This document shows, one piece after another, positions 44,926-52,829 of a stretch of DNA of 64,000 nucleotides. The DNA comes from Bacteroidota bacterium (lineage in GTDB: Bacteria > Bacteroidota > Bacteroidia > Bacteroidales > Dysgonomonadaceae): contig JAEZGN010000021.1 in the NCBI GenBank assembly GCA_023437305.1, positions 186,001 to 250,000 on the forward strand. Direction: 5' to 3'. Every line of letters starts with the position of its first letter. Within the stretch, counting starts at the first letter, position 1. The position numbers and the translations under genes are program-made. The notes beneath the pieces were generated by a model, which worked only from the letters and a program-made list of their open reading frames with translations, made no database searches and was not told the origin of the DNA.

Positions 44926-45103
44926 AAAAGGTGACAAAAGTGACAGGTATTCTCATGTTTTTATTGTTACTTTTTCTCCTTTTGTCATCCTGAGTGTAAC
45001 GAAGGATCTCTTCGATATTCCAGATCATCATCGTCTTAGGGGATTTGCAATCCCCATTATTTTATTATCATTGCCCTTAGGATTGCAAATCCAAAGGAAC
45101 GAG
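44926..45103. repeat. left copy of a duplicated intergenic block with a nested repeat
   Basis: It begins AAAAGGTGACAAAAGTGACA and ends CCAAAGGAACGAG, matching the block at 45658-45783 over nearly its whole length. It contains a perfect palindrome GGGGATTTGCAATCCCC (45039-45055) and a smaller one GGATTGCAAATCC (45080-45092). Compared with the right copy, it has about 51 extra bases (about 44980-45030) that match the TGTCATCCTGA-type repeat seen at 42618-42690. The SH3-like gene stop lies 3 bases after this block. Together with upstream dnaN spacer it accounts for the 326-bp gap here. Confidence 0.8.
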
Positions 45104-45105
45104 TG

Positions 45106-45624
45106 TTAACAGCAAGTGGAATAAACATTTGAACATTGCATCTCAGGTGGCATCCAACCTTCATAGGTTTTCCCCCTTAAAGTTATTTTTACCTTTAGCC
45201 ATTGTCCTTGATAGTCAGTGACAATATACACTTCATAACTATCTTCTTTATTATACACAATCTTACTTTTCTTTGAAGGCGCACTATATAATACTAAGTT
45301 CTGACTATACGCCCGAGAATAAATTCCCAAATGTTTATCTTTTTTTATCCATCCCTTACCAATATAGCCTTTAATACTATAATAAGCTGCAACCTGAAAC
45401 ATTGAATCATTCTTATTTATTATACTAAAAACAATAAAATCTTCATTAGCAAAGTCATGCTTTAACTTTTTCACCACACGCCCACCCGGCTCATCATACA
45501 AAAGCTTACTTCCTTTATAATCAATATCCATAAAAATAGAGATATCTTCTTTTTGTTTTATTTCAAAAGAAAAAGAAGAGGAAACAAACAGGAAATAAAA
45601 AAGGTAAAGTAGATATTTCTTCAT
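45106..45624 (-). CDS. small exported protein with bacterial SH3-like domain
   Basis: It has 172 residues with a signal peptide (MKKYLLYLFYFLFVSSSFSF). Two beta-rich units follow: residues about 25-95, with GWIKKDKHLGIY at the end, and residues about 97-160, with NLVLYSAPSKKSKIV, QGQWLKVKI and a closing YEGWMPPEMQCSN. That layout matches SH3-like exported proteins of Bacteroidales, which commonly end in GW-x-x-PE-x-QC. The sequence is visibly more AT-rich than its neighbours. It stands alone between two copies of the same intergenic repeat, so it may be a recently moved cargo gene. The binding target is unknown. Confidence 0.75.
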   Translation of the reverse strand: MKKYLLYLFYFLFVSSSFSFEIKQKEDISIFMDIDYKGSKLLYDEPGGRVVKKLKHDFANEDFIVFSIINKNDSMFQVAAYYSIKGYIGKGWIKKDKHLGIYSRAYSQNLVLYSAPSKKSKIVYNKEDSYEVYIVTDYQGQWLKVKITLRGKTYEGWMPPEMQCSNVYSTCC

Positions 45625-45657
45625 ACACTACAAAATCCTAAACGATCCATTATATTC

Positions 45658-45783
45658 AAAAAGGTGACAAAAGTGACAGCTATTTATATGTTTTTATTGT
45701 TACTTTTCCCTCGTCATAGGGGATTTGCAATCCCCATTATTTACTTATCATTCCCCTTCGGATTACAAATCCAAAGGGACGAG
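45658..45783. repeat. right copy of the duplicated intergenic block
   Basis: It starts AAAAAGGTGACAAAAGTGAC and ends CCAAAGGGACGAG, and holds the palindromes GGGGATTTGCAATCCCC (45719-45735) and GGATTACAAATCC (45760-45772). It lacks the nested 51-base element of the left copy, so it probably shows the original state. Repeats of this palindromic type are often mobilised by REP-associated transposases; none is encoded in the window. Confidence 0.8.
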
Positions 45784-45849
45784 CCGGACGAGCGCATTTA
45801 TACCACTTAATCTACATTAAGATAATTTACTTCCTATTTATTAATAGGC

Positions 45850-47076
45850 TCACACCCCCAACTTTGCTTTCAAGCCTTCAGCTATTGCATCCAAGAAATC
45901 TTCTGTATTCAGATAATCGCCTCTGTGCATGGTGTCGCCATATACAAGCAAAGCAAGGTCTTTTGTCATCTTCCCTTTCTCTACCGTTTCTATACAGACC
46001 TCTTCCAGCTTTCTGGTAAAATCAACGAGCGCCCAATTTTCATCCAGTTTCCCTCTGTGAGACAATCCTCTTGTCCATGCAAAGATTGAAGCTATAGGAT
46101 TTGTTGATGTTTCTTTCCCTTGTTGATGTTGGCGATAGTGACGTGTCACCGTTCCGTGAGCAGCCTCAGCCTCCATTGTCTTGCCGTCAGGAGTAAGCAA
46201 TACGGAAGTCATTAAGCCTAACGACCCAAAGCCCTGCGCTACGGTATCGGACTGAACATCTCCGTCGTAATTCTTACATGCCCAAACAAAACCACCATTC
46301 CACTTCAAGGCAGCAGCAACCATATCGTCTATCAGGCGATGCTCGTAGGTGATACCTGCTTTTTGGTATGCTTCCTTATAGTCTTTTTCGTATACTTCCT
46401 GAAAAATATCTTTGAAGCGTCCGTCGTAAGCTTTCAATATAGTATTCTTTGTAGAAAGGTACAATGGGTATTTCTTTTGTAACGCCAGTTTGAAACACGA
46501 ATGAGCAAATCCATAGATAGACTCATCGGTGTTGTACATTGCCAAGGCTACGCCATCCCCATTATAATCGTACACGGTATGGGTTTGAGGTTCTCCCCCT
46601 TCGGGCGTGTAAGTAATGGTGAGCTTACCTTTTCCTTTTGTAACAAAGTCGGTAGCTTTATACTGATCGGCATGCGCATGACGCCCTATAATGATGGGCT
46701 TATCCCATGTGTTCACCAATCGAGGGATATTGCTCATAATAATAGGTTCGCGGAATACTGTTCCGCCCAAGATATTACGGATTGTTCCGTTCGGAGACTT
46801 CCACATTTTTTTCAATCCGAACTCCTCTACACGAGCCTCGTCCGGAGTGATTGTAGCACACTTGATAGCTACATTATATTTCTTAGTTGCCTCAGCACTG
46901 TCTATCGTCACCTGATCGTTTGTAGCATCACGATTTTGTATGCTCAGGTCAAAATATTTGAGATCTACATCTACATACGGGAGTATCAACTTATCTTTTA
47001 TGTATTTCCATATAATGCGGGTCATTTCGTCCCCATCCATCTCCACAACGGGATTCGTCACTTTTATCTTTTGCAT
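45850..47076 (-). CDS. icd: NADP-dependent isocitrate dehydrogenase
   Basis: It oxidatively decarboxylates isocitrate to 2-oxoglutarate, forming NADPH. The 408-residue length and sequence (VVEMDGDEMTRIIW near the N-terminus, SPNGTIRNILGGTVFREPI, the Asp-rich metal-site block with DDMVAAALKWNGGFVWACKNYDGDV, and AAHGTVTRHYRQHQQGKETSTNP in the coenzyme loop) match the homodimeric, eukaryote-like NADP-IDH branch. No promoter box is visible in the 29 bases after the upstream hydrolase gene, so it may be co-transcribed with it. A small CCTATT/AATAGG stem lies just beyond the stop, without a good T run. Confidence 0.96.
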   Translation of the reverse strand: MQKIKVTNPVVEMDGDEMTRIIWKYIKDKLILPYVDVDLKYFDLSIQNRDATNDQVTIDSAEATKKYNVAIKCATITPDEARVEEFGLKKMWKSPNGTIRNILGGTVFREPIIMSNIPRLVNTWDKPIIIGRHAHADQYKATDFVTKGKGKLTITYTPEGGEPQTHTVYDYNGDGVALAMYNTDESIYGFAHSCFKLALQKKYPLYLSTKNTILKAYDGRFKDIFQEVYEKDYKEAYQKAGITYEHRLIDDMVAAALKWNGGFVWACKNYDGDVQSDTVAQGFGSLGLMTSVLLTPDGKTMEAEAAHGTVTRHYRQHQQGKETSTNPIASIFAWTRGLSHRGKLDENWALVDFTRKLEEVCIETVEKGKMTKDLALLVYGDTMHRGDYLNTEDFLDAIAEGLKAKLGV

Positions 47077-47105
47077 ATTGATATTTATTTAAGTGATATT
47101 ATTAT

Positions 47106-47990
47106 TTATTTTGCTTGTATATCTTTCAGCCACATTTGCAGCAAGGTGAGCATCTGTGTATGATATTTGAAATTCTCTCTCATTCCCCATCCATGTCCTC
47201 CTTCGGGGAATATGTACATTGTAGCCGCAATATTATTCATTTTCAGAGCATCGTAATAGCCGATGCTATTTGCGGGTTGCACACTATCGTCATCGTCGCT
47301 AAGCAACAATATTGCAGGAGGCGTATTTACATTCACTTGCTTCTCATTCGAAAAAGTATAATTATCCGCTTGTGAAGCATTCTCTCCCAACAGATTATAT
47401 TTAGATCCGCCATGTGTGGCTACCTGCATGGTAATAACGGGATAAAAAAGAATGGAAAAGTCGGGGCGTGTGCTTACTCCCGATGTGGCAAAATGGGTAG
47501 AAGCCGTTGCCGCAAGATGTCCTCCGGCCGAGAAACCGGCAATACCAATTTTATCCGATTCGATTCCCAATTCAGCAGCATGCGACCTTACGTAGCGCAT
47601 CGCTTGCCATGCATCATCCAAAGGGATTTCTTTATGTTTGTTTGGCATACGATATTTGAGTATGATGCCGGCAATACCTTGTTTGTTGAGCCATTGAGCA
47701 AATTGCACCCCTTCGTGGTCGAAAGCCAGCCCTGCATATCCTCCTCCGGGACAGATAACGACTGCCGCACCAGTGTTGTTTGCACCATCGGGCAAGTAGA
47801 GATGAAGCTCGGGAACAGTAACATTGGTCACCCAACCGCTACCTTTGTCATACTTCTCAGGCTCGGTGATGCCGTTAATTGTTGGCGGATTTCCTTCCCA
47901 TAGTTTCACTACTTTTTGTGCACTTACAGACACGGATAAAAACAGAGACAGGATGCCCCCCAACACGAATATTCTTTTGCGCTCCAACAT
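47106..47990 (-). CDS. secreted alpha/beta-hydrolase (esterase-like)
   Basis: I choose ATG 47990 (MLERKRIF) rather than 48023, because the upstream ATG lies inside the -7 box of a good promoter and 47990 begins a signal peptide ending near VSAQ. The 294-residue protein has an oxyanion-hole segment VICPGGGYAG, the nucleophile elbow GFSAGG, a late Asp in LSDDDDSV and a His in PEGGHGW, the complete Ser-Asp-His triad of the BD-FAE/acetyl-xylan-esterase-like branch. It probably removes acyl groups from carbohydrates or other esters in the periplasm. It is followed by icd after 29 bases; a functional link is not evident. Confidence 0.88.
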   Translation of the reverse strand: MLERKRIFVLGGILSLFLSVSVSAQKVVKLWEGNPPTINGITEPEKYDKGSGWVTNVTVPELHLYLPDGANNTGAAVVICPGGGYAGLAFDHEGVQFAQWLNKQGIAGIILKYRMPNKHKEIPLDDAWQAMRYVRSHAAELGIESDKIGIAGFSAGGHLAATASTHFATSGVSTRPDFSILFYPVITMQVATHGGSKYNLLGENASQADNYTFSNEKQVNVNTPPAILLLSDDDDSVQPANSIGYYDALKMNNIAATMYIFPEGGHGWGMRENFKYHTQMLTLLQMWLKDIQAK

Positions 47991-48020
47991 ATATCTTTTG
48001 ATTAATGACATGACATTGTT

Positions 48021-48051
48021 CAAAGATAAAGAAATTAGGTTTTAAATCAAA
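48021..48051 (-). promoter_or_regulatory. promoter of the hydrolase (and possibly icd)
   Basis: On the minus strand TTTG (48051-48048), a 19-base spacer and TATCTTTG (48028-48021) are an ideal Bacteroidota promoter. It overlaps the most upstream possible hydrolase ATG (48023), which argues that translation starts at a later ATG, most likely 47990. Confidence 0.8.
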
Positions 48052-48131
48052 TACACATTACTGCCTGTTTATATTTTTTACGGAAGTAATTTTTGCGAGA
48101 TCTTTCTTATAACATTTAACATTCAAGGTTC

Positions 48132-48165
48132 TTTTGTCATTCCGAGGTACGAAGAACGAAAATTT
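48132..48165. repeat. third, partial copy of the GTCAT-type intergenic repeat
   Basis: TTTTGTCATTCCGAGGTACG resembles the TTTTGTCATCCTGAGTGTAACG element at 44980. Only the first part is conserved and no right arm is seen, so this is a degraded or related copy. The rest of the 48024-48269 gap holds the hydrolase promoter and the trpS -7 box. Confidence 0.45.
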
Positions 48166-48237
48166 CATCATGTAATATTTCACCCATTTGTATAACACAA
48201 GTTGTGAATATATACCAACCCATTTACAGATTTTGAC

Positions 48238-48245
48238 TATATTTG
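48238..48245 (+). promoter_or_regulatory. putative -7 box of trpS
   Basis: TATATTTG matches TAnnTTTG and lies 24 bases before ATG 48270. It overlaps a TTG (48243) that could otherwise be taken as an upstream start, so it supports 48270 as the true start. No clear -33 is visible. No T-box or attenuator-like structure is seen. Confidence 0.5.
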
Positions 48246-48269
48246 TGCCTTAAAAAAATATTAAAAAAC

Positions 48270-49259
48270 ATGGAAACAGTGCTAAGCGGTATCCGTTCTA
48301 CCGGAAAACTGCATCTAGGAAACTACTTCGGTGCTTTGAGGAATTTTACAAGAATGCAACATGAAAACAAATGCTTCTTCTTCATAGCCGACTATCATTC
48401 GCTGACAACTCATCCCGATCCGAAAATATTGCACGGAAACGTAAAGAACGTATTGACAGAATACCTTGCCGCGGGTATCGACCCCGAAGTATCAACGATA
48501 TACGTACAAAGCGATGTGACCGAAGTATGCGAACTATATTTGCTACTGAACATGCACGCCTATATGGGCGAACTTTCGAAGACCGTTTCGTTTAAAGAAA
48601 AAGCCCGCAAACATCCCGATAATGTAAACGCAGGGCTATTAACATACCCTACCCTGATGGCTGCCGATATATTGATGCACAATGCAGACAAAGTACCTGT
48701 AGGAAAAGATCAGGAACAGCACTTGGAAATGACACGCAAATTTGCCCGTCGCTTCAATAATATGTATGGTGTAGAATACTTCAAAGAGCCTGTAGCTTAC
48801 AACTTTGGAGAAGAGCTGATAAAAATACCGGGACTGGACGGTAGCGGCAAGATGGGGAAATCGGAAGGAAACTGCATCTATCTGGACGAAGACGCTAAAA
48901 GCATCGAGAAAAAAGTAAAACGTGCACTTACCGACGAAGGACCAAAAGAACCGAACTCTGTAAAACCGGATTATATAGAAAACCTGTTCACTATACTAAA
49001 AGTGGTTTCTACCGACGAAGTAGTGCAACATTTCGAAGACAAATGGAATACATGCGAAATTCGTTACGGCGACCTTAAGAAGCAATTAGCCGAAGATATC
49101 ATCAAGGTTACAACGCCTATACGCGAACGGATTCAAGATATTCAAAACGATGATGCTTACCTGCACAGAGTAGTAACCCAAGGGGCAGAAAAAGCACGCG
49201 AAAGCGCAAGCAAAACAGTTAAGGAAGTACGTGAGATAATGGGATTTAAGAAATTCTAG
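48270..49259 (+). CDS. trpS: tryptophanyl-tRNA synthetase
   Basis: It charges tRNA-Trp with tryptophan. The 329-residue protein begins METVLSGIRSTGKLHLGNYFG, with HLGN as the HIGH motif, and has GKMGKSEGN as the KMSKS motif (near residue 195), a class Ic Rossmann core, and a C-terminal helical domain. The start at ATG 48270 is preferred over an in-frame TTG at 48243, which lies in the promoter. A strong terminator follows 26 bases after the stop, so it is a single-gene transcript. Confidence 0.96.
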   Translation: METVLSGIRSTGKLHLGNYFGALRNFTRMQHENKCFFFIADYHSLTTHPDPKILHGNVKNVLTEYLAAGIDPEVSTIYVQSDVTEVCELYLLLNMHAYMGELSKTVSFKEKARKHPDNVNAGLLTYPTLMAADILMHNADKVPVGKDQEQHLEMTRKFARRFNNMYGVEYFKEPVAYNFGEELIKIPGLDGSGKMGKSEGNCIYLDEDAKSIEKKVKRALTDEGPKEPNSVKPDYIENLFTILKVVSTDEVVQHFEDKWNTCEIRYGDLKKQLAEDIIKVTTPIRERIQDIQNDDAYLHRVVTQGAEKARESASKTVKEVREIMGFKKF

Positions 49260-49284
49260 AATTTCTATAAAATAACAAGATAAT

Positions 49285-49320
49285 AGTCTGAAGATAATTC
49301 TCTTCAGACTTTTCTTTTTT
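49285..49320 (+). terminator. Rho-independent terminator of trpS
   Basis: AGTCTGAAGA and TCTTCAGACT form a perfect 10-bp stem with a 6-base loop, followed by TTTTCTTTTTT. Confidence 0.9.
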
Positions 49321-49427
49321 AGATATCACATATTCTTTTTGAATAGTATATACCTACTCTTTTTTTGATTAAATTTGTATATTATATAAATAAAATACGA
49401 AAAGAATACTCAACAGAACTTACTAAC

Positions 49428-50780
49428 ATGGATAATAGTGAAAAATATAATCTGCTGGCAGAAGGCGAAACGGGGTTAGCCTCGGCAATGGGCATATACC
49501 CGAGGAGCAAAGACTTCAAATTCAATGCTGCACAGATAGAAAAATCCTTAGCACAAAACTCAGATTTCAATTTAAAATCTTTCAACAAGGTAGAAGTAGA
49601 TATTGAATACTCCATAATGAGTTTTCATGCCGAAATAGAATACAAAGAAGCTCTTTTTAATGTCGATCTATATATTAGCGACACAAAAAATATAAATCTA
49701 AACGATTACGGTTTTGCCAATGCTATAGACGAGCAATCGCTACAGGCAGCAATGGAACAGGAATACTTCTTGGAGACTTCTCTGTACTTCGAACTAAACC
49801 CACTGGATTCGTTTCATCTGCAATTAAAAATAATGAACGCCATTGTTCCTGATGCCAGTCTGGTTCTTGACTTCATGTCGTACAGATTATTATCGCCCAA
49901 ATGGCTAAGCATGACAGCAAAATCATCCATTCCTCCTTCGCCCGACTATCTATACACGCTGCACTGCGTGTATGACGAAGACGGCGAAAACGGAAACAGA
50001 CGTTATTGGTTCCATACGCATGGTCTGCATCGTTGCGGATCGGTAGAGTTGGAAATGCTCAACTTCAGTCAAGGGGCTGAGCAAATGAATACGCTGATAA
50101 ATATGACAGTAAAGAAATTCCTGACCGACCCGGCAAAAGAAAAAGAAAGATTTACCATCGGCTACGACGGCATGGGCATAAACCTCTGCTGGCTACGATG
50201 GGAAGAGGCTCTGAAAGACCTACCTCAAAATATACTTGGAGGTGCGGGCGACCGCGACGAGGTGGACAATGTGCATGCCGAACCTTCGGGCATACTGTTT
50301 GCAGTAGAAGATGGCAATATGATTTCGCCCGAAATATATACCTCTACTCTTGCCGAGAATCCAATTTACTATATAACTACAGAAGAAACAAACAGAATGA
50401 GTGCTTTGGCTAAAGAGCGTTTCGGAGCATTTGCCAACGTGTTCGGCAAAGAACATAAGCAGCCTGAGAAGAAATCATTCTTAAAGAGTTTGTTTAACTC
50501 GAAAAAAGAAGAGGATGACGCGGTTTGGACATTCCTTGTTAAGCTGGGGCTCACTGTAGATAACCCGGAGTCGGAAACGGATAAAGAGCATCTATGGTAC
50601 GAAGTCATTTCCATAGCAGGCAATCAGATAGAAGGGAAGCTACTGAATCAGCCTTATTGGATTGCAGGGCTCAACGAGGGCGATATAAAAACATACCCAC
50701 TGGATCTTCTCACCGATTGGGTTATCTATTCTCCGGATAATACATATACCCCAGATTCAATATATTTATTAATAGATTAG
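49428..50780 (+). CDS. DUF4026 / DUF2314 domain protein
   Basis: I start at ATG 49428 (MDNSEKYN); an in-frame TTG at 49365 lies at a TAAATTTG promoter-like box (49370-49377) and is rejected. The 450-residue protein has no signal peptide. The N-terminal two thirds fit DUF4026 (MGIYPRSKDFKFN at the start, FHTHGLHRCGSVELEML in the middle). The C-terminal part (about 350-450), with DAVWTFLVKLGLTV, HLWYEVISIAGNQIEGKLLNQP and LDLLTDWVIYS, is DUF2314-like. Such proteins often accompany cytoplasmic stress, immunity or toxin-related loci, but function is unknown. It is followed by a GT2 gene after 7 bases, probably in one transcript. Confidence 0.78.
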   Translation: MDNSEKYNLLAEGETGLASAMGIYPRSKDFKFNAAQIEKSLAQNSDFNLKSFNKVEVDIEYSIMSFHAEIEYKEALFNVDLYISDTKNINLNDYGFANAIDEQSLQAAMEQEYFLETSLYFELNPLDSFHLQLKIMNAIVPDASLVLDFMSYRLLSPKWLSMTAKSSIPPSPDYLYTLHCVYDEDGENGNRRYWFHTHGLHRCGSVELEMLNFSQGAEQMNTLINMTVKKFLTDPAKEKERFTIGYDGMGINLCWLRWEEALKDLPQNILGGAGDRDEVDNVHAEPSGILFAVEDGNMISPEIYTSTLAENPIYYITTEETNRMSALAKERFGAFANVFGKEHKQPEKKSFLKSLFNSKKEEDDAVWTFLVKLGLTVDNPESETDKEHLWYEVISIAGNQIEGKLLNQPYWIAGLNEGDIKTYPLDLLTDWVIYSPDNTYTPDSIYLLID

Positions 50781-50787
50781 ATAAAAG

Positions 50788-51729
50788 ATGCAAACACTAT
50801 CCGTTATTGTCCCCTGTTATAACGAAGAGGCAGTTATACAGGAGTTTTACAGGAGAACAAAAGATGTTCTAAACTCACTCGACGATGTAGTGGGATATAT
50901 AATTTTTATAAATGACGGTAGCAAAGATAATACGAGATATATACTCGATCATATAGCATCGCAAGATGATAAAGCGAGAGTTATTCACTTCTCTCGCAAC
51001 TTTGGGCATCAGCCTGCCGTAACAGCGGGGATGAATCTCTGCAAAACCGATCTGGCAGTGATTATCGATGCCGACTTGCAAGACCCGCCCGAATTGATTC
51101 CGGATCTTATTGAAACGCAACGCAAGCAAGAAGCCAGTGTAGTTTACTGTGTAAGAAGAACAAGAGAGGGTGAAACCGCTTTTAAGAAAGCGACAGCCAA
51201 ATTCTTTTACAGAGCTATGAACAAGCTATCCGAAGTTGAATTTCCGGAAGACACGGGCGACTTCCGACTCGTAGACAAAAAAGCGATAGACGCCTTCAAC
51301 AAACTAAAGGAGAAAGGGAAATACATACGTGGACTTATCAGTTGGATAGGCTTCAAGCAAGTTCCATTCTATTACAACAGGGATGCACGCTTTGCCGGGG
51401 AAACAAAATATCCACTAAAAAGAATGCTATCCTTCGCAAAAAAAGCACTCCTCTATTTTTCCAAAAAACCTTTGATGTTATCCATTAGTTTGGGCTCCAT
51501 CGCCTTCTTTATCGGTATTATTTATGGATTGTGGGTGTGGCTAGGTCACTTTTTTGGCTTCACGAATGTGATTACAGGATGGACTTCTACGATAATTATA
51601 ATTATATTCTTTGGAGGTGTGCAGCTAATAACAATCGGAGTGCTGGGGCAGTACATCGGCGTACTCTTTGATGAAGTAAAAAGCAGACCGGAATATATTA
51701 TAGATGAGAAAATAAACTTTGAAGAATAA
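50788..51729 (+). CDS. GT2 family glycosyltransferase, polyprenyl-phosphate type
   Basis: It has 313 residues. The N-terminal GT-A domain (1-215) has VIVPCYNEE and the DxD region IDADLQDPPELIP, then the GDFRLVDKKAI segment. Two membrane helices follow (about 228-255 and 265-295), with an intervening short loop. This is the DPM1/GtrB/ArnC-type layout, which transfers a sugar from a nucleotide donor onto undecaprenyl phosphate at the inner membrane for later use in surface glycans or lipid A modification. The donor sugar is not predictable. Its last codons GAA-GAA-TAA form one arm of a palindromic terminator shared with the convergent DUF4834 gene. Confidence 0.9.
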   Translation: MQTLSVIVPCYNEEAVIQEFYRRTKDVLNSLDDVVGYIIFINDGSKDNTRYILDHIASQDDKARVIHFSRNFGHQPAVTAGMNLCKTDLAVIIDADLQDPPELIPDLIETQRKQEASVVYCVRRTREGETAFKKATAKFFYRAMNKLSEVEFPEDTGDFRLVDKKAIDAFNKLKEKGKYIRGLISWIGFKQVPFYYNRDARFAGETKYPLKRMLSFAKKALLYFSKKPLMLSISLGSIAFFIGIIYGLWVWLGHFFGFTNVITGWTSTIIIIIFFGGVQLITIGVLGQYIGVLFDEVKSRPEYIIDEKINFEE

Positions 51730-51746
51730 CCAATTGGTTATTCTTC
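51721..51746. terminator. 26-bp perfect palindrome, terminator shared by two convergent genes
   Basis: GAAGAATAACC-AATT-GGTTATTCTTC is a perfect palindrome (11-bp stem, AATT centre) followed by TTTT on the plus strand. The left arm encodes Glu-Glu-stop of the GT2 gene, and the right arm read on the minus strand encodes Glu-Glu-stop of DUF4834. It can serve both directions. Confidence 0.85.
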
Positions 51747-51968
51747 TTTTATTTCTTCGTAATTTACATATTCGCCCTCATTTTTCGAGAATTTCTTTTG
51801 AGTGGTATCCTCACTAGCCGACCGAGAATTATTATTAGCCTGGCGACGATTACCCTTAGCCCTATCTGAAGACGGACCAAAGAACCGAATAACCCTGCCC
51901 AAAAATATTCCTAGAATAAGGAAGCCGAAAAGTCCAATAAGTAATAAGAATCCAAGAAATTTAAACAT
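51738..51968 (-). CDS. DUF4834 family small membrane protein
   Basis: It has 76 residues: an N-terminal transmembrane helix (about 4-26, FLGFLLLIGLFGFLILGIFL) followed by a basic, Asn/Ser-rich cytoplasmic tail ending in Glu residues (EIKEE). That matches the Bacteroidales-specific DUF4834 family, of unknown function. A TATCTTTG box (minus strand, 52006-51999) lies 30 bases upstream and gives it its own likely promoter. Its stop lies in the palindromic terminator. Confidence 0.8.
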   Translation of the reverse strand: MFKFLGFLLLIGLFGFLILGIFLGRVIRFFGPSSDRAKGNRRQANNNSRSASEDTTQKKFSKNEGEYVNYEEIKEE

Positions 51969-52014
51969 ATAGTTACCAATATTTATAGACTATGAGAACA
52001 AAGATACGGAATTA

Positions 52015-52824
52015 TTATTTATTCATATCCTCTTCGGTGACTGTATAATTAACAAAAACTGAATTGTAAGCTTTAAAGCAACCTAATGCACCTCCAGCAA
52101 TGTTTGTCAGGGGATTTGTACCCCCTCCGGCAGCAACACTGCTTAGCGATCTGTAGAAAGTATACATTCCCTTGTCTAAAGTTTGCATCTCTATTTTCAA
52201 CTTATCTCCTGCCTTGAGTGCCTTATCGTTATTATCCTCCTTATCAAAAAGTAAAATATTCTCTACTTTGAGTCCGTTACGGTATTCGTCGCTATCCAAA
52301 TATAAAGACTTCATCAACTTCTCATTTACATAGAGTGTTGTATAATAGTAATTCTCTACATCGACAGGATCATGAAAAACCACACACGGCGAATAAATAT
52401 TCTCATCAGCTACCGTAACCTTGTAAATGTAAACACTATCGATGGGTACTATATCAGGGATTTTAGCCTCTGATGTATAAATATTGTCTCCTACGGTAAC
52501 CTTCAATTTGTATGTACGTCCTACCTTGCCTACAATTGAAGAAACGTAGAAACCGGCTTCCTGTTGGCTTTCTATGAGTATATCTTTATTGTTTTTATCG
52601 TCTGTCAATTCCACCATAGCACCCGACAAACGCGTATAAGGTTCTTTGTCGTAAAAACCTTTCGATTGCGTGAGCAGCACAAAACACGGCGATCCGTCTT
52701 TTATAGAGGCGTCAATCACATCTCTGGGTGGAGCCTGAGCAAGATCTACCTTAACAATCTCTTCGCATGAGGTAAGCAGAGAGAGAAGCAAAATAATATA
52801 AAAGCATCTATTTATAATAACCAT
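52015..52824 (-). CDS. DUF4249 family lipoprotein
   Basis: It has 269 residues with lipobox LLTSC (Cys20). The body is beta-rich with an Ig-like pattern (DVIDASIKDGSPCFVLLTQS, a GAMVELTDD strand, IPDIVPIDSVYIYKV), typical of DUF4249. These lipoproteins are nearly always encoded next to a TonB-dependent receptor and are thought to be surface partners, by analogy to SusD. It starts 5 bases after the receptor gene. Substrate is unknown. Confidence 0.85.
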   Translation of the reverse strand: MVIINRCFYIILLLSLLTSCEEIVKVDLAQAPPRDVIDASIKDGSPCFVLLTQSKGFYDKEPYTRLSGAMVELTDDKNNKDILIESQQEAGFYVSSIVGKVGRTYKLKVTVGDNIYTSEAKIPDIVPIDSVYIYKVTVADENIYSPCVVFHDPVDVENYYYTTLYVNEKLMKSLYLDSDEYRNGLKVENILLFDKEDNNDKALKAGDKLKIEMQTLDKGMYTFYRSLSSVAAGGGTNPLTNIAGGALGCFKAYNSVFVNYTVTEEDMNK

Positions 52825-52829
52825 AATTT

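Noticed and set aside
44880..45800. CRISPR array
   Set aside because: The repeats occur only twice, 0.7 kb apart, with a gene between them and no regular spacers.
46501..47163. 220-codon plus-strand frame across icd and the hydrolase end
   Set aside because: It covers parts of two good genes on the opposite strand and its product has no family signature.
48243..48269. TTG start for trpS
   Set aside because: It lies inside the TATATTTG -7 box, and the conserved N-terminus begins at ATG 48270.
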